Source of the DNA: Xanthocytophaga agilis
GTDB lineage: Bacteria; Bacteroidota; Bacteroidia; Cytophagales; 172606-1
Length of the DNA stretch: 64,000 nt
Assembly (NCBI RefSeq): GCF_030068605.1
Contig: NZ_JASJOU010000010.1
Span: 295,136 to 359,135, forward strand
Direction: 5' to 3'
Shown here: piece by piece, positions 37,496 to 44,970 of the stretch
Layout: every line of letters begins with the position of its first letter
Position numbering within the stretch: the first letter of the stretch is position 1
Notes under the pieces: generated by a model
The model's database searches: none
What the model saw: only the letters and a program-made list of their open reading frames with translations
What the model was told of the DNA's origin: nothing
Program-made: the position numbers and the translations under genes

Positions 37496-38338
37496 ATGTC
37501 CTGGTTTATCAGAAAAGAAAAAGGCATCAATACGCCTACAGAATTAAAAAAAGAAACACCGGATGGAATCTGGTACAAATGTCCTGAATGTAAAAAAGTA
37601 ATGCATACCCGTGAGCTCAAAGTGAATGCTTACACGTGTATTCATTGCAACTATCATGAGAAGGTAGGTTCTGTAGAATACTTCGAGCTTCTGTTTGATA
37701 ACAATGAGTTTACAGAACTGGATACGCAAATGACCTCAGGAGATCCACTACAGTTTACAGATACCAAGAAATACCCTGAGCGTGTAATTGCTTCTCAAAA
37801 GAAAACGGGTTTAAAAGATGCTCTCCGTTCTGGATATGGTAAAATGAATAATGTGGATGTAGTGGTAGCTTGTATGGACTTTGCGTTTATTGGCGGATCT
37901 ATGGGTTCTGTAGTGGGTGAAAAGATTGCACGGGCTATTGATTACTCATTACAACACAAGATTCCTTTCCTGATGATTTCCCGTTCAGGAGGTGCCCGAA
38001 TGATGGAAGCAGGGTACTCACTTATGCAAATGGCCAAAACTTCTGCCAAATTAGCATTATTAAATGAAGCAGGTATTCCCTACATCTCTTTGTTAACTGA
38101 TCCAACTACTGGAGGTGTTACAGCTTCTTTCGCCATGCTAGGTGATTTTAACATAGCAGAGCCGGGTGCAATGATTGGTTTTGCTGGACCTCGCGTTATT
38201 CGTGAAACGATAGGCAAAGATCTTCCCAAAGACTTTCAGAGTGCCGAGTTTGTCTTGGAACATGGCTTTCTTGACTTTATTGTACATCGCAAAGAATTAA
38301 AAAACCGCTTAACATCTCTATTGGAGATGTTGAAATAA
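37496..38338 (+). CDS. accD: Acetyl-CoA carboxylase carboxyltransferase subunit beta
   Basis: A 280-residue subunit that, with AccA, transfers CO2 from carboxybiotin to acetyl-CoA, the first step of fatty-acid synthesis. The N-terminal zinc ribbon has Cys29, Cys32, Cys48 and Cys51 ([17 protein letters not shown]). The crotonase-like core shows [38 protein letters not shown] and GFAGPRVI. accA is not adjacent, as is common. A terminator follows the stop. Confidence 0.97.
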   Translation: MSWFIRKEKGINTPTELKKETPDGIWYKCPECKKVMHTRELKVNAYTCIHCNYHEKVGSVEYFELLFDNNEFTELDTQMTSGDPLQFTDTKKYPERVIASQKKTGLKDALRSGYGKMNNVDVVVACMDFAFIGGSMGSVVGEKIARAIDYSLQHKIPFLMISRSGGARMMEAGYSLMQMAKTSAKLALLNEAGIPYISLLTDPTTGGVTASFAMLGDFNIAEPGAMIGFAGPRVIRETIGKDLPKDFQSAEFVLEHGFLDFIVHRKELKNRLTSLLEMLK

Positions 38339-38352
38339 GGGATTTTTGACGT

Positions 38353-38391
38353 TTCTCAACGAACTATCTATTCTAAATAGTTCGTTGAGAA
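38353..38391 (+). terminator. Terminator behind accD
   Basis: A perfect 15-bp stem (38353-38367 with 38377-38391), core TCAACGAACTAT/ATAGTTCGTTGA, 9-nt loop. The T-rich stretch comes about 10 bp later (TTTTATTTTTAT), so termination is likely but not textbook. It lies between converging accD and the comM/yifB gene. Confidence 0.75.
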
Positions 38392-38444
38392 TCAAAGCTT
38401 TTATTTTTATCTCTTACAGTTAATTTATTTTTCACGTCAATACA

Positions 38445-39986
38445 CTACTCCCCAGCCCAGTTTTCGCGGTCCAGACTACGGTATTGTATAGCTTCAGCAA
38501 TGTGTTCTGTCAATATGGCTTCACTGTTGGCTAAGTCTGCAATCGTTCTAGCCACTTTTAGAATACGATCGTAAGCTCTCGCAGATAAATTAAGACGTTC
38601 CATCGCACGCTTCAACAGGTTCTTACCTACTGTATCAATCTCACACATTTGTTTCACTATTTCAGGTGGCATCATGGCATTGGCATGTATACCTTTGTAA
38701 GATTCAAAACGTTGAGTTTGAATATTGCGGGCTTTGATTACTCTTTCCCGAATCTGAGCACTACTTTCAGACTTGCGGTTAGCAGTCATTTCATCAAAGG
38801 AAACCGGAGTTACTTCTACATGCAGATCAATTCGGTCCAGCAGTGGACCACTAATTTTACTCAAATAGCGGTGTACTACTCCCGGACCACAAACACAGTC
38901 TTTTTCCGGGTGGTTGTAATACCCACAAGGACAAGGATTCATACTGGCGATCAACATAAAGTTGGCTGGAAACTCTACCGTCTGACGGGTTCTCGAAATC
39001 ACCACTTTCCGTTCTTCCAGTGGCTGTCGCATCACTTCTAGAACTGTGCGTTTAAACTCAGGTAGTTCATCCAGAAACAGAACGCCGTTATGTGACAACG
39101 ATATTTCACCAGGCTGAGGAATACCCCCTCCTCCAACCAATGCTGCATCACTAATGGTATGATGGGGACTACGAAACGGCCTTCTGGATACCAGTGCTGC
39201 CAAACTACCTAATTTGCCTGCCACGGAATGGATCTTGGTTGTTTCCAATGCTTCCGGCAAAGTAAGTGGAGGAAGAATAGAAGGTAACCGTTTTGCCAGC
39301 ATTGTTTTTCCAGCTCCGGGAGGGCCAATCATGATTACATTATGACCACCTGCGGCTGCAATCTCCAATGCCCGTTTGATGTTTTCCTGTCCCTGCACAT
39401 TGGAAAAGTCCGCTTCATATTCATTTTGTGTATTGAAAAATATTTCCCGTGTATCAGACACTAAAGGTTCAATAGTAAGCTTTCCTTCCAGAAACTCTAC
39501 TGCATCATTAAGATTCCCTACACCAATTACATCCAGATTATTGACAATGGCTGCTTCAGCTGCATTCTCTTTAGGCAAAATAAAACCTTTGTATCCATTT
39601 TTACGGGCTTCAATGGCAATTGGCAGTACTCCTTTAATAGGACGTAAGGTACCATCTAGTGCCAGTTCTCCCATAATAATGTACTGGTCCAATATTTGTG
39701 TAGAGAGTTGTTCAGAAGCGACAAGTATACCCAAGGCAATAGGTAAGTCATAAGCAGAACCTTCTTTCCGAATATCAGCAGGAGCAAGGTTAACAACAAC
39801 TTTGGTACGTGGCATGCGAAAGCCAATATGTTTAATGGCTGTTTCAACACGTTGTTGACTTTCCTTGACAGCACTGTCTGGTAAACCTACCAGGAAAAAA
39901 TGTTGCCCCTGACCAACACTTACTTCGATAGTAATAGGAAAGGCATTAACCCCATAAACGGCGCAGCCGTATGTTTTGGATAGCAT
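38445..39986 (-). CDS. comM: YifB/ComM family Mg-chelatase-like AAA+ ATPase
   Basis: A 513-residue AAA+ helicase-type protein. The N-terminal Lon-S5-like domain has VVNLAPADIRKEGSAYDLPIALGIL; the AAA+ core has Walker A IGPPGAGKTMLAKRLPSILPPL, PFRSPHHTISDAALVGGG, Walker B VLFLDELPEF and IASMNPCPCGYY with two Cys, followed by the C-terminal Mg-chelatase region (LNLSARAYDRILKVARTIADL). In Gram-negative bacteria ComM promotes branch migration during integration of incoming DNA. Gene stands alone. Confidence 0.95.
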   Translation of the reverse strand: MLSKTYGCAVYGVNAFPITIEVSVGQGQHFFLVGLPDSAVKESQQRVETAIKHIGFRMPRTKVVVNLAPADIRKEGSAYDLPIALGILVASEQLSTQILDQYIIMGELALDGTLRPIKGVLPIAIEARKNGYKGFILPKENAAEAAIVNNLDVIGVGNLNDAVEFLEGKLTIEPLVSDTREIFFNTQNEYEADFSNVQGQENIKRALEIAAAGGHNVIMIGPPGAGKTMLAKRLPSILPPLTLPEALETTKIHSVAGKLGSLAALVSRRPFRSPHHTISDAALVGGGGIPQPGEISLSHNGVLFLDELPEFKRTVLEVMRQPLEERKVVISRTRQTVEFPANFMLIASMNPCPCGYYNHPEKDCVCGPGVVHRYLSKISGPLLDRIDLHVEVTPVSFDEMTANRKSESSAQIRERVIKARNIQTQRFESYKGIHANAMMPPEIVKQMCEIDTVGKNLLKRAMERLNLSARAYDRILKVARTIADLANSEAILTEHIAEAIQYRSLDRENWAGE

Positions 39987-40194
39987 AGCTAAAAAATAGA
40001 CGAATAAGTAAAAGAATATAATATGCCTCTGATTGACAAGGCTAAGACAAACAGAAATATATTTCAGAGATGAAAAAGTAACATATTTCGTTATTTGTTT
40101 AAAGTGCGTGAAAATAAGAGTACTTGTATGAAGCGAAAAGAGAAACCTGTTTCAGAAAGCAGGTATGTAATAAAAAAAATGAAAGGTGTAAAAG

Positions 40195-40224
40195 GTTCGT
40201 TTCCCGAACAAAGTACTATCTTTG
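40195..40224 (+). promoter_or_regulatory. Promoter and putative operator of the S24 regulator gene
   Basis: TATCTTTG (40217-40224) matches the TAnnTTTG -7 box. Just upstream lies a perfect dyad GTTCG-N5-CGAAC (40195-40199/40205-40209), placed where RNA polymerase would contact the upstream promoter. That position suits an autorepression operator for the LexA-like regulator encoded 72 bp downstream. No TTG -33 element is visible. Confidence 0.5.
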
Positions 40225-40295
40225 TAAGTTTAAAAGATTTTAGATACTAAATACTTATTACTATTTTCTCTGATTCATTTCTTTCCTAACGAATC

Positions 40296-41027
40296 ATGTC
40301 CAATCAAGCTGAACGTCTGAAATCGCTACGTCAGAAAACCAATCTGAACCAGCAGGAAGTTGCCGATAAAATAGGCAAATCCCGGTCTCGTATTGCTATT
40401 TACGAAACCCAGTCTCAGGTTCAGATTCCTTCAGATGTACTTCAAAAGTTATCACAGATATATCATACCACACCTGAATTTATTTTATATGGTACAGTAC
40501 AGCCAGTAGTGCAACCTGTTACACAACCTGTGAACGGAAATCCCCGTATTACAGGTGGTGATATGCGCATTTTGGTTGTTACTACAGACCGAGCAGGTGA
40601 AGAAAATACAGCTTTTGTTCCTGTAAAGGCCCGGGCAGGTTATCTGGTGGGATATGGTGATCCGGAATTTATTCAGACTCTGCCGACCTATTCTATTCCT
40701 GGCTTTTCAGAAGGAACCTACCGTGTATTTGAAGTAGAAGGAGACAGTATGCAAGAAACATTACGCCCTGGTGATTTAGTGGTTACCCAATTTGTAGAGA
40801 ACTGGAGAAATCTGAAGAATGATAAAATGTATGTAATTGTATCAATAGATGGAATTATTATAAAACGCATTCATAACCTACTAGATAAGTCAGGAGGGAT
40901 TGTCATTGTATCAGATAATCCACAATTCAATCCAGATTTCTTACATTCAGACCAGATTATGGAAATCTGGGAGGTGAGAGCAACTATCAGCCGTAATCTG
41001 GATCGCAAAAAACTTAATTATATATAA
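40296..41027 (+). CDS. LexA-like transcriptional regulator (XRE helix-turn-helix plus S24 peptidase domain)
   Basis: A 243-residue protein. XRE-type DNA-binding domain at about 6-65 (LRQKTNLNQQEVADKIGKSRSRIAIYE); S24 peptidase domain with Ser151 in EVEGDSM and Lys190 in DGIIIKR. An Ala-Gly pair sits at 114-115 (KARAGYL). The spacing AG-37-Ser-39-Lys is close to LexA and lambda CI, so RecA-stimulated self-cleavage is plausible. Such proteins act as phage-type repressors or cellular stress switches. No prophage genes surround it; it appears to be a stand-alone chromosomal gene next to a ceramidase-domain gene. Confidence 0.9.
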   Translation: MSNQAERLKSLRQKTNLNQQEVADKIGKSRSRIAIYETQSQVQIPSDVLQKLSQIYHTTPEFILYGTVQPVVQPVTQPVNGNPRITGGDMRILVVTTDRAGEENTAFVPVKARAGYLVGYGDPEFIQTLPTYSIPGFSEGTYRVFEVEGDSMQETLRPGDLVVTQFVENWRNLKNDKMYVIVSIDGIIIKRIHNLLDKSGGIVIVSDNPQFNPDFLHSDQIMEIWEVRATISRNLDRKKLNYI

Positions 41028-41069
41028 TTACGATACATTTCATCGTATTCTCCTGTAAACTGGCTTTCC

Positions 41070-42434
41070 ATGAGTTTCTTTACTAAAAAACGCGTAAAGC
41101 GTTTTTTTCTTTTTATAATAATCTTCTTAGTAGTGGCTGGAGTAGCCTTATTTCGTCCCGTAGATCGCACTCCATATAAGGAGATGTCCTATTACCAGCA
41201 ATTCAGAGAAAACGTAGCACTGCTGCCTCCAGTCAAAAAAAATCTAAATGCAGACACATTACAAGTAGGATGGGCTAAGGTGAGTATTACACCTGATTAT
41301 CCTATGCCAACAGCTGGGTATGGGCAACGACGAGGCAAAAAATATACTGCTATTCATGATTCTATCTGGGTTCGGACATTTGTGTTTGACAATGGGGTTC
41401 AGAAGGTAGCTTTGTTGAGTGCAGATCTACTTATCATTGCTCCGGAAGTTACTAATGCTTTAGCAAAGCGTCTACCTGAAATAGGAATGTCTATTGATCA
41501 GGTATATCTGTGTGCTACACATTCACACAACAGCATTGGCGGCTGGGCTGATAAGATAGTGGGACTTCTGATCTCTGGTGAGTATGATCCGAATATTGTG
41601 ACTTTTATTGCTGATCGTTTTTTGGAGTCTATTCGCCTTGCTAGTCAGAATAAAGAAAAAGCTGCTATTGGAGCAATTGCCTTACCTGCGGGAGAACTGG
41701 TTGAGAATCGTTTGCGAAAAAGTAATCCTACAGATTCATTGCTCCGAGTAATGGAGATTCGTAAAAAGTCTGGAGCAAGAGCCATACTAGCTTCTTTCTC
41801 GGCACACCCTACTATTATCTCAGATAAAGACATCCGCCTTTCACGCGATTATCCAGGTGTACTGGTAGATACATTGGAAAGTGATTCTCTTATTGACTTT
41901 GCTGCATTTTGTGCAGGGACAGTTGGAAGCCATCGGGCAGAAATAGATGGCCCAACAGAATGGAAGATGCTTGAAATGGAAGCTAGTCTACTTGCCCAAA
42001 AGATTACAGCCGGATTACCCACTATACCGTTAACTTACCAGAAAGAGCTACGAATAATATCCTTACCATTACCTTTGCGAGACCCTCATTTTCGTATTAC
42101 AGAAAACTGGCGTATCCGTCCCTGGGTATTTTATTCATTATATGGCAATTATCCTTCTGTAGTGAAAGGTTTGCGGATAGGCAATGTGATCTGGGTTGGA
42201 GGCCCTTGCGACTTTTCAGGTGAGCTTACGCCTCTGGTACAGCCTTTTGCTCAGTGGCAGCAACGTCCTCTGTTTATTACTAGCTTTAATGGTGGGTACA
42301 TTGGCTATGTGACTCCTGATGCCTACTACGATTGGACCGCCTCCGAAACTCGTGATATGAATTGGTTCGGGCCTTATAATGGCTCCTATATTTCGGAAGC
42401 AATGCATGAAGTAGTAAAGTATCTGGAGCGGTAA
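41070..42434 (+). CDS. Neutral/alkaline ceramidase N-terminal-domain protein, membrane-anchored
   Basis: 454 residues with an N-terminal membrane segment (about 11-27) and a long extracytoplasmic domain. VGWAKVSITPDYPMPTAGYG, FVFDNGVQKVALLSADLL and YLCATHSHNSIGG (metal-binding His pair) match the neutral/alkaline non-lysosomal ceramidase N-terminal domain. Full ceramidases exceed 600 residues and carry a NDxGDVSPN-type nucleophile block, which I do not find here, and the C-terminal immunoglobulin-like domain is absent. It may act on another amide or ester; sphingolipids do occur in many Bacteroidota. The gene is 42 bp behind the S24 regulator. Confidence 0.8.
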   Translation: MSFFTKKRVKRFFLFIIIFLVVAGVALFRPVDRTPYKEMSYYQQFRENVALLPPVKKNLNADTLQVGWAKVSITPDYPMPTAGYGQRRGKKYTAIHDSIWVRTFVFDNGVQKVALLSADLLIIAPEVTNALAKRLPEIGMSIDQVYLCATHSHNSIGGWADKIVGLLISGEYDPNIVTFIADRFLESIRLASQNKEKAAIGAIALPAGELVENRLRKSNPTDSLLRVMEIRKKSGARAILASFSAHPTIISDKDIRLSRDYPGVLVDTLESDSLIDFAAFCAGTVGSHRAEIDGPTEWKMLEMEASLLAQKITAGLPTIPLTYQKELRIISLPLPLRDPHFRITENWRIRPWVFYSLYGNYPSVVKGLRIGNVIWVGGPCDFSGELTPLVQPFAQWQQRPLFITSFNGGYIGYVTPDAYYDWTASETRDMNWFGPYNGSYISEAMHEVVKYLER

Positions 42435-42533
42435 AAGCGATTTTCGATAAAAAAGTTATTTGATTTGGAATCTGATTATCAGTTTGTTGAAAACATTTTA
42501 CTAGATTTTTATAAATATTTTTCGCACGGACCA

Positions 42534-42563
42534 TTGACAGATATCTTTTTTTTAATACTTTTG
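42534..42563 (+). promoter_or_regulatory. Promoter of tRNA-Gln, full Bacteroidota consensus
   Basis: TTG (first bases of TTGACA at 42534-42539), exactly 19 nt, then TACTTTTG (42556-42563), matching TTG-N19-TAnnTTTG. It sits 30 bp upstream of the tRNA. The precise match is one of the better lineage indicators in the window. Confidence 0.8.
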
Positions 42564-42593
42564 CAATCCAATTCAAGCACAACAAGCTGGTAT

Positions 42594-42664
42594 TGACCCA
42601 TGGTGTAATGGTAACACTACTGATTTTGGTTCAGTCATTCTAGGTTCGAATCCTAGTGGGTCAA
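42594..42664 (+). tRNA. tRNA-Gln (anticodon TTG)
   Basis: A complete 71-nt cloverleaf: acceptor TGACCCA/TGGGTCA, D-arm GTGT/ACAC, anticodon arm ACTGA/TCAGT with loop TTTTGGT (anticodon TTG, T33 present), 4-nt variable loop, T-arm CTAGG/CCTAG with TTCGAAT, discriminator A. CCA is not encoded. It has its own promoter and terminator. Confidence 0.96.
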
Positions 42665-42670
42665 CAAAAT

Positions 42671-42706
42671 AAAAAAGCCTTAAAACATTGTTTTTAAGGC
42701 TTTTTT
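42671..42706 (+). terminator. Terminator behind tRNA-Gln
   Basis: A perfect 15-bp stem (42671-42685 with 42692-42706), core AGCCTTAAAA/TTTTAAGGCT, followed by a T run. It starts 7 bp after the tRNA. Confidence 0.88.
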
Positions 42707-42870
42707 TATGCCCTTTTCTCCAAAATTCGCTTAAAATGAAAAAAGCATCTTGTTTTGTTTGATGAGCTAAGGCAAAACACAAAACTTACCTGTTAAAGTA
42801 TTAATATATTAAAGAGAAGATGGAGCACAATTAATTACTACACACATGGGATATCAGTTCTTATATTAGA

Positions 42871-43173
42871 TTGGTGGAATTCTCTTTTTGTTCATTTATT
42901 TTTTTGCCTACCATTGTTGGTTTGATTAGACGTAATCTTATGTCCATTACTTTAATTAATCTGTTCATGGGTTGGACTGTAATTGGTTGGGTAATTGCTA
43001 TTGTCTGGGCTAATAGCCGCGATCCTAAAACAGTAATTGTACCACAAAATCTGGAAACACCTAAAGTTTCTCTTACAGATGAGCTAGAGAAACTGGCAAA
43101 ACTGAAAGAAAAGAGGATCTTAACAGATAGCGAATTTGAAGAACAAAAAAGAAAGATATTAAATGCAGTCTGA
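42871..43173 (+). CDS. Superinfection-immunity-like membrane protein with C-terminal SHOCT motif
   Basis: Two hydrophobic segments (FIFLPTIVGLIRR and LINLFMGWTVIGWVIAIVWA) match the superinfection-immunity-protein-like domain (T4 Imm type), and the tail EKLAKLKEKRILTDSEFEEQKRKIL is a SHOCT oligomerisation motif. The domain needs the first segment, which lies upstream of the only ATG (42940), so translation probably starts at TTG 42871 or GTG 42874; starting at 42940 would give 77 residues with one segment. Such proteins are widespread in chromosomes, so a phage role is not implied. It sits between a tRNA and a tRNA-like locus. Confidence 0.7.
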   Translation: MVEFSFCSFIFLPTIVGLIRRNLMSITLINLFMGWTVIGWVIAIVWANSRDPKTVIVPQNLETPKVSLTDELEKLAKLKEKRILTDSEFEEQKRKILNAV

Positions 43174-43423
43174 TTTGCAGAGTGATAGTATCTAGAAGGA
43201 TGTGAATAACGAATTAGTTTAGGCTATTTGATTTCTTTACTTTTTAGAAACTCAGGAATCATTCAGTAATACAGAATATTTTAAAATTGAAATAAACACC
43301 TCCGGAATATCTTTAGGGTTGTTTATCTATCTGAATGGGTCAGTCCAATGGTTCCATGGCAGTAGACAGGATTAACTCGGCGCTCTTTACTTTCCTCGCT
43401 GAAGGGACATTAGTTAAGTATAC

Positions 43424-43439
43424 TATCTTCTTTGTATAT
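43424..43439 (+). promoter_or_regulatory. Two adjoining -7 boxes before the tRNA-like locus
   Basis: TATCTTTG (43424-43431) and TATATTTG (43432-43439) each fit TAnnTTTG. No TTG lies 19 nt upstream of either. From the second box, transcription would begin at about the first base of the tRNA-like sequence (43446). Confidence 0.4.
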
Positions 43440-43445
43440 TTGTCT

Positions 43446-43542
43446 GACAGAAGTGGTGAAATTGGAAGACACGCCTCCACAAAGTGAGGAGTTGATAGGG
43501 GAAACCACTATCATATTGCAGGTTCAAGCCCTGCCTTCTGTC
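43446..43542 (+). tRNA. tRNA-like locus, class II, with aberrant anticodon arm
   Basis: Acceptor GACAGAAG/CTTCTGTC is 8 bp, i.e. a normal 7 bp plus a G-1:C73 pair of the kind seen in tRNA-His. Then T8 G9, D-arm GTG/CAC with a Leu-like loop, long variable arm TGATAG/CTATCA (43493-43498/43508-43513), and T-arm GCAGG/CCTGC with TTCAAGC. The body resembles tRNA-Leu. The anticodon arm does not: CTCC/GGAG (43475-43478/43488-43491) encloses nine bases, ACAAAGTGA; read as a 7-base loop it has an A-A mismatch, A instead of T33, and AAG as anticodon. Discriminator C is also wrong for Leu. Degenerate tRNA or specialised tRNA-like RNA. Confidence 0.65.
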
Positions 43543-43764
43543 CTGATGTTTTTCCTACAAATTGGTATCTTGTATTAAGTAATTTTTCTTCCTGATCCCA
43601 CTTAACCACATTAATCAACCTCGAACGTTTTCTACATAGTGGTTAGCTTATAGGTAATTACCTGTTTTGCCGTTCAGCAAAGTTTTAAAATAGGCAAAAT
43701 GCATCCATTTACTTTGTATCTAATTCCATTATAAATGTCATTAGACATCTAGATTATATACAGT

Positions 43765-43959
43765 ATGAGTCAAAATCCACGAAAAGAAATCCTAAAAGGT
43801 TTTCTGAAAAAGCATACACCACAAAGAGAAGAATTGATTGCCTTTATCGACTAGGATTTGCGTGATAAGGATGTTGAAGAAGTGACTTATCTTTTTACAG
43901 AACTAAGTAAGGAGGAGAATACTGGCCTATTGCTACAATTCACTATTATGATTTCATAG
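43765..43959 (+). pseudogene. Small ORF interrupted by in-frame TAG
   Basis: From ATG 43765 the frame reads MSQNPRKEILKGFLKKHTPQ and on to FID, then TAG at 43852-43854, and continues in the same frame with DLRDKDVEEVTYLFTELSKE to a second TAG at 43957-43959. Both halves have the same charged, helical character, so the first stop looks like a single nonsense change (for example from CAG, AAG or TGG) in a gene of about 64 codons. No family recognised. Readthrough cannot be excluded. Confidence 0.5.
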
Positions 43960-44107
43960 GTGCTAAAATACCTGTTAGTGATAGAATACAGGAGAATCAT
44001 GGTTTAAGTGTGGATGTGATAAGGTCTATATCCCTTGTTGTTTCACATCCCTTTGTTTAGGATTTTCATTAGGATAGTGGCATTTAATTAATGATTCATC
44101 CATATTA

Positions 44108-44488
44108 ATGGTGCAAAAACATCTTATGGTCAATAAATATATAGTAATACTTCTGCATATACCTGTTTTAGTGGTTTGCCTTACTTTTTTGCCATTATTT
44201 ATAGACTGGGCAATGCAAAAGGACATACTAATTATTTCATCGCCCTATTTCAAACAATGGATATCGTATTTATTCTTTTCAGACGGTTCAATAGTAGTGT
44301 TTATTGCAGAGTTTGTTTCATATAGTATCTTATTAAAAAAAACGAAACAGTGGCACCCTATAGTAATAACCTTGATGATCTTCTATACTATATCCTTATT
44401 TGCTCAATCATTGATCCTCATCCCACTCTTTATATTATTTGTGATATTTGTGTTGTCTGATGGATCTATGTTTGGTAGTTTTAAGTGA
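44108..44488 (+). CDS. Small polytopic membrane protein of unknown function
   Basis: 126 residues with about four hydrophobic segments (VIVLLHIPVLVVCLTFLPLFI-like 11-32, 55-75, 83-103, 103-120). An internal ATG at 44126 (MVNKYIVILL) is an equally good start. No conserved domain recognised and no homologous neighbour. It lies at the end of the accessory zone after the tRNA-like locus and the interrupted ORF. The hydrophobic pattern supports coding, but no motif assigns a role. Confidence 0.55.
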   Translation: MVQKHLMVNKYIVILLHIPVLVVCLTFLPLFIDWAMQKDILIISSPYFKQWISYLFFSDGSIVVFIAEFVSYSILLKKTKQWHPIVITLMIFYTISLFAQSLILIPLFILFVIFVLSDGSMFGSFK

Positions 44489-44970
44489 TAGGTAGCTTCT
44501 TTTATCTTTCAAACATTAACTTACCAAACTAAATCGTACTTGATATTTTGTTCGTACAAGACAATTCGCTAATCTAAAAAAGTATTTTTTGAATTTGATT
44601 AACTAAAAGAAGGGTTACAAAGAAAGAGCATTATGTATAAAATATGGGGAGGAGAAGGAATGTAAAAGCTTGGGATAAGATACCTGGGGAAGACGGTGCC
44701 TTACACCAGTCTTACCCCCAAGATCCTTCAACCAGCTATGGAAAGAAAAACAAGATAATATTCTGTGTTAGAATTACTATCTGTATTTCTTACGATGCTA
44801 AAATAGCATGTATAATATAACAGTACAAAAATTTTAGATAAACCTTTAAAAACATTAGATAAAAATTGCGAATTGTCAGATGAACATTTCATAAATGAGG
44901 ATTTTAAAGTAAAAGCAGTATAGAATTTCCTCATAAACCATTAATATAAAATACTTTTAAAGAGGCATCC
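44489..44970. other. Intergenic stretch with one local GC-richer hairpin
   Basis: No gene supported. At 44683-44722 an imperfect palindrome (CTGGGGAAGACGGTG against CACCAGTCTTACCCCCAAG) stands out from the A/T-rich surroundings. It has no T-tract. It could be a decayed element or a small RNA; nothing further can be said. A 68-codon minus-strand frame at 44728-44934 has no features of a protein. Confidence 0.45.

Noticed and set aside
43300..43440. Short minus-strand frame encoding SEESKERRVNPVYCHGTIG
   Set aside because: Only about 28 codons without a start codon, immediately after a stop; possibly a gene remnant, but nothing supports it beyond appearance.
43446..43542. Selenocysteine tRNA
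   Set aside because: The 8-bp acceptor and long variable arm invite it, but the anticodon is not TCA and the D-arm has 3 bp instead of 6.
44683..44722. Hairpin considered as a terminator
   Set aside because: No T-tract on either side and several mismatches; no gene ends nearby on the plus strand.
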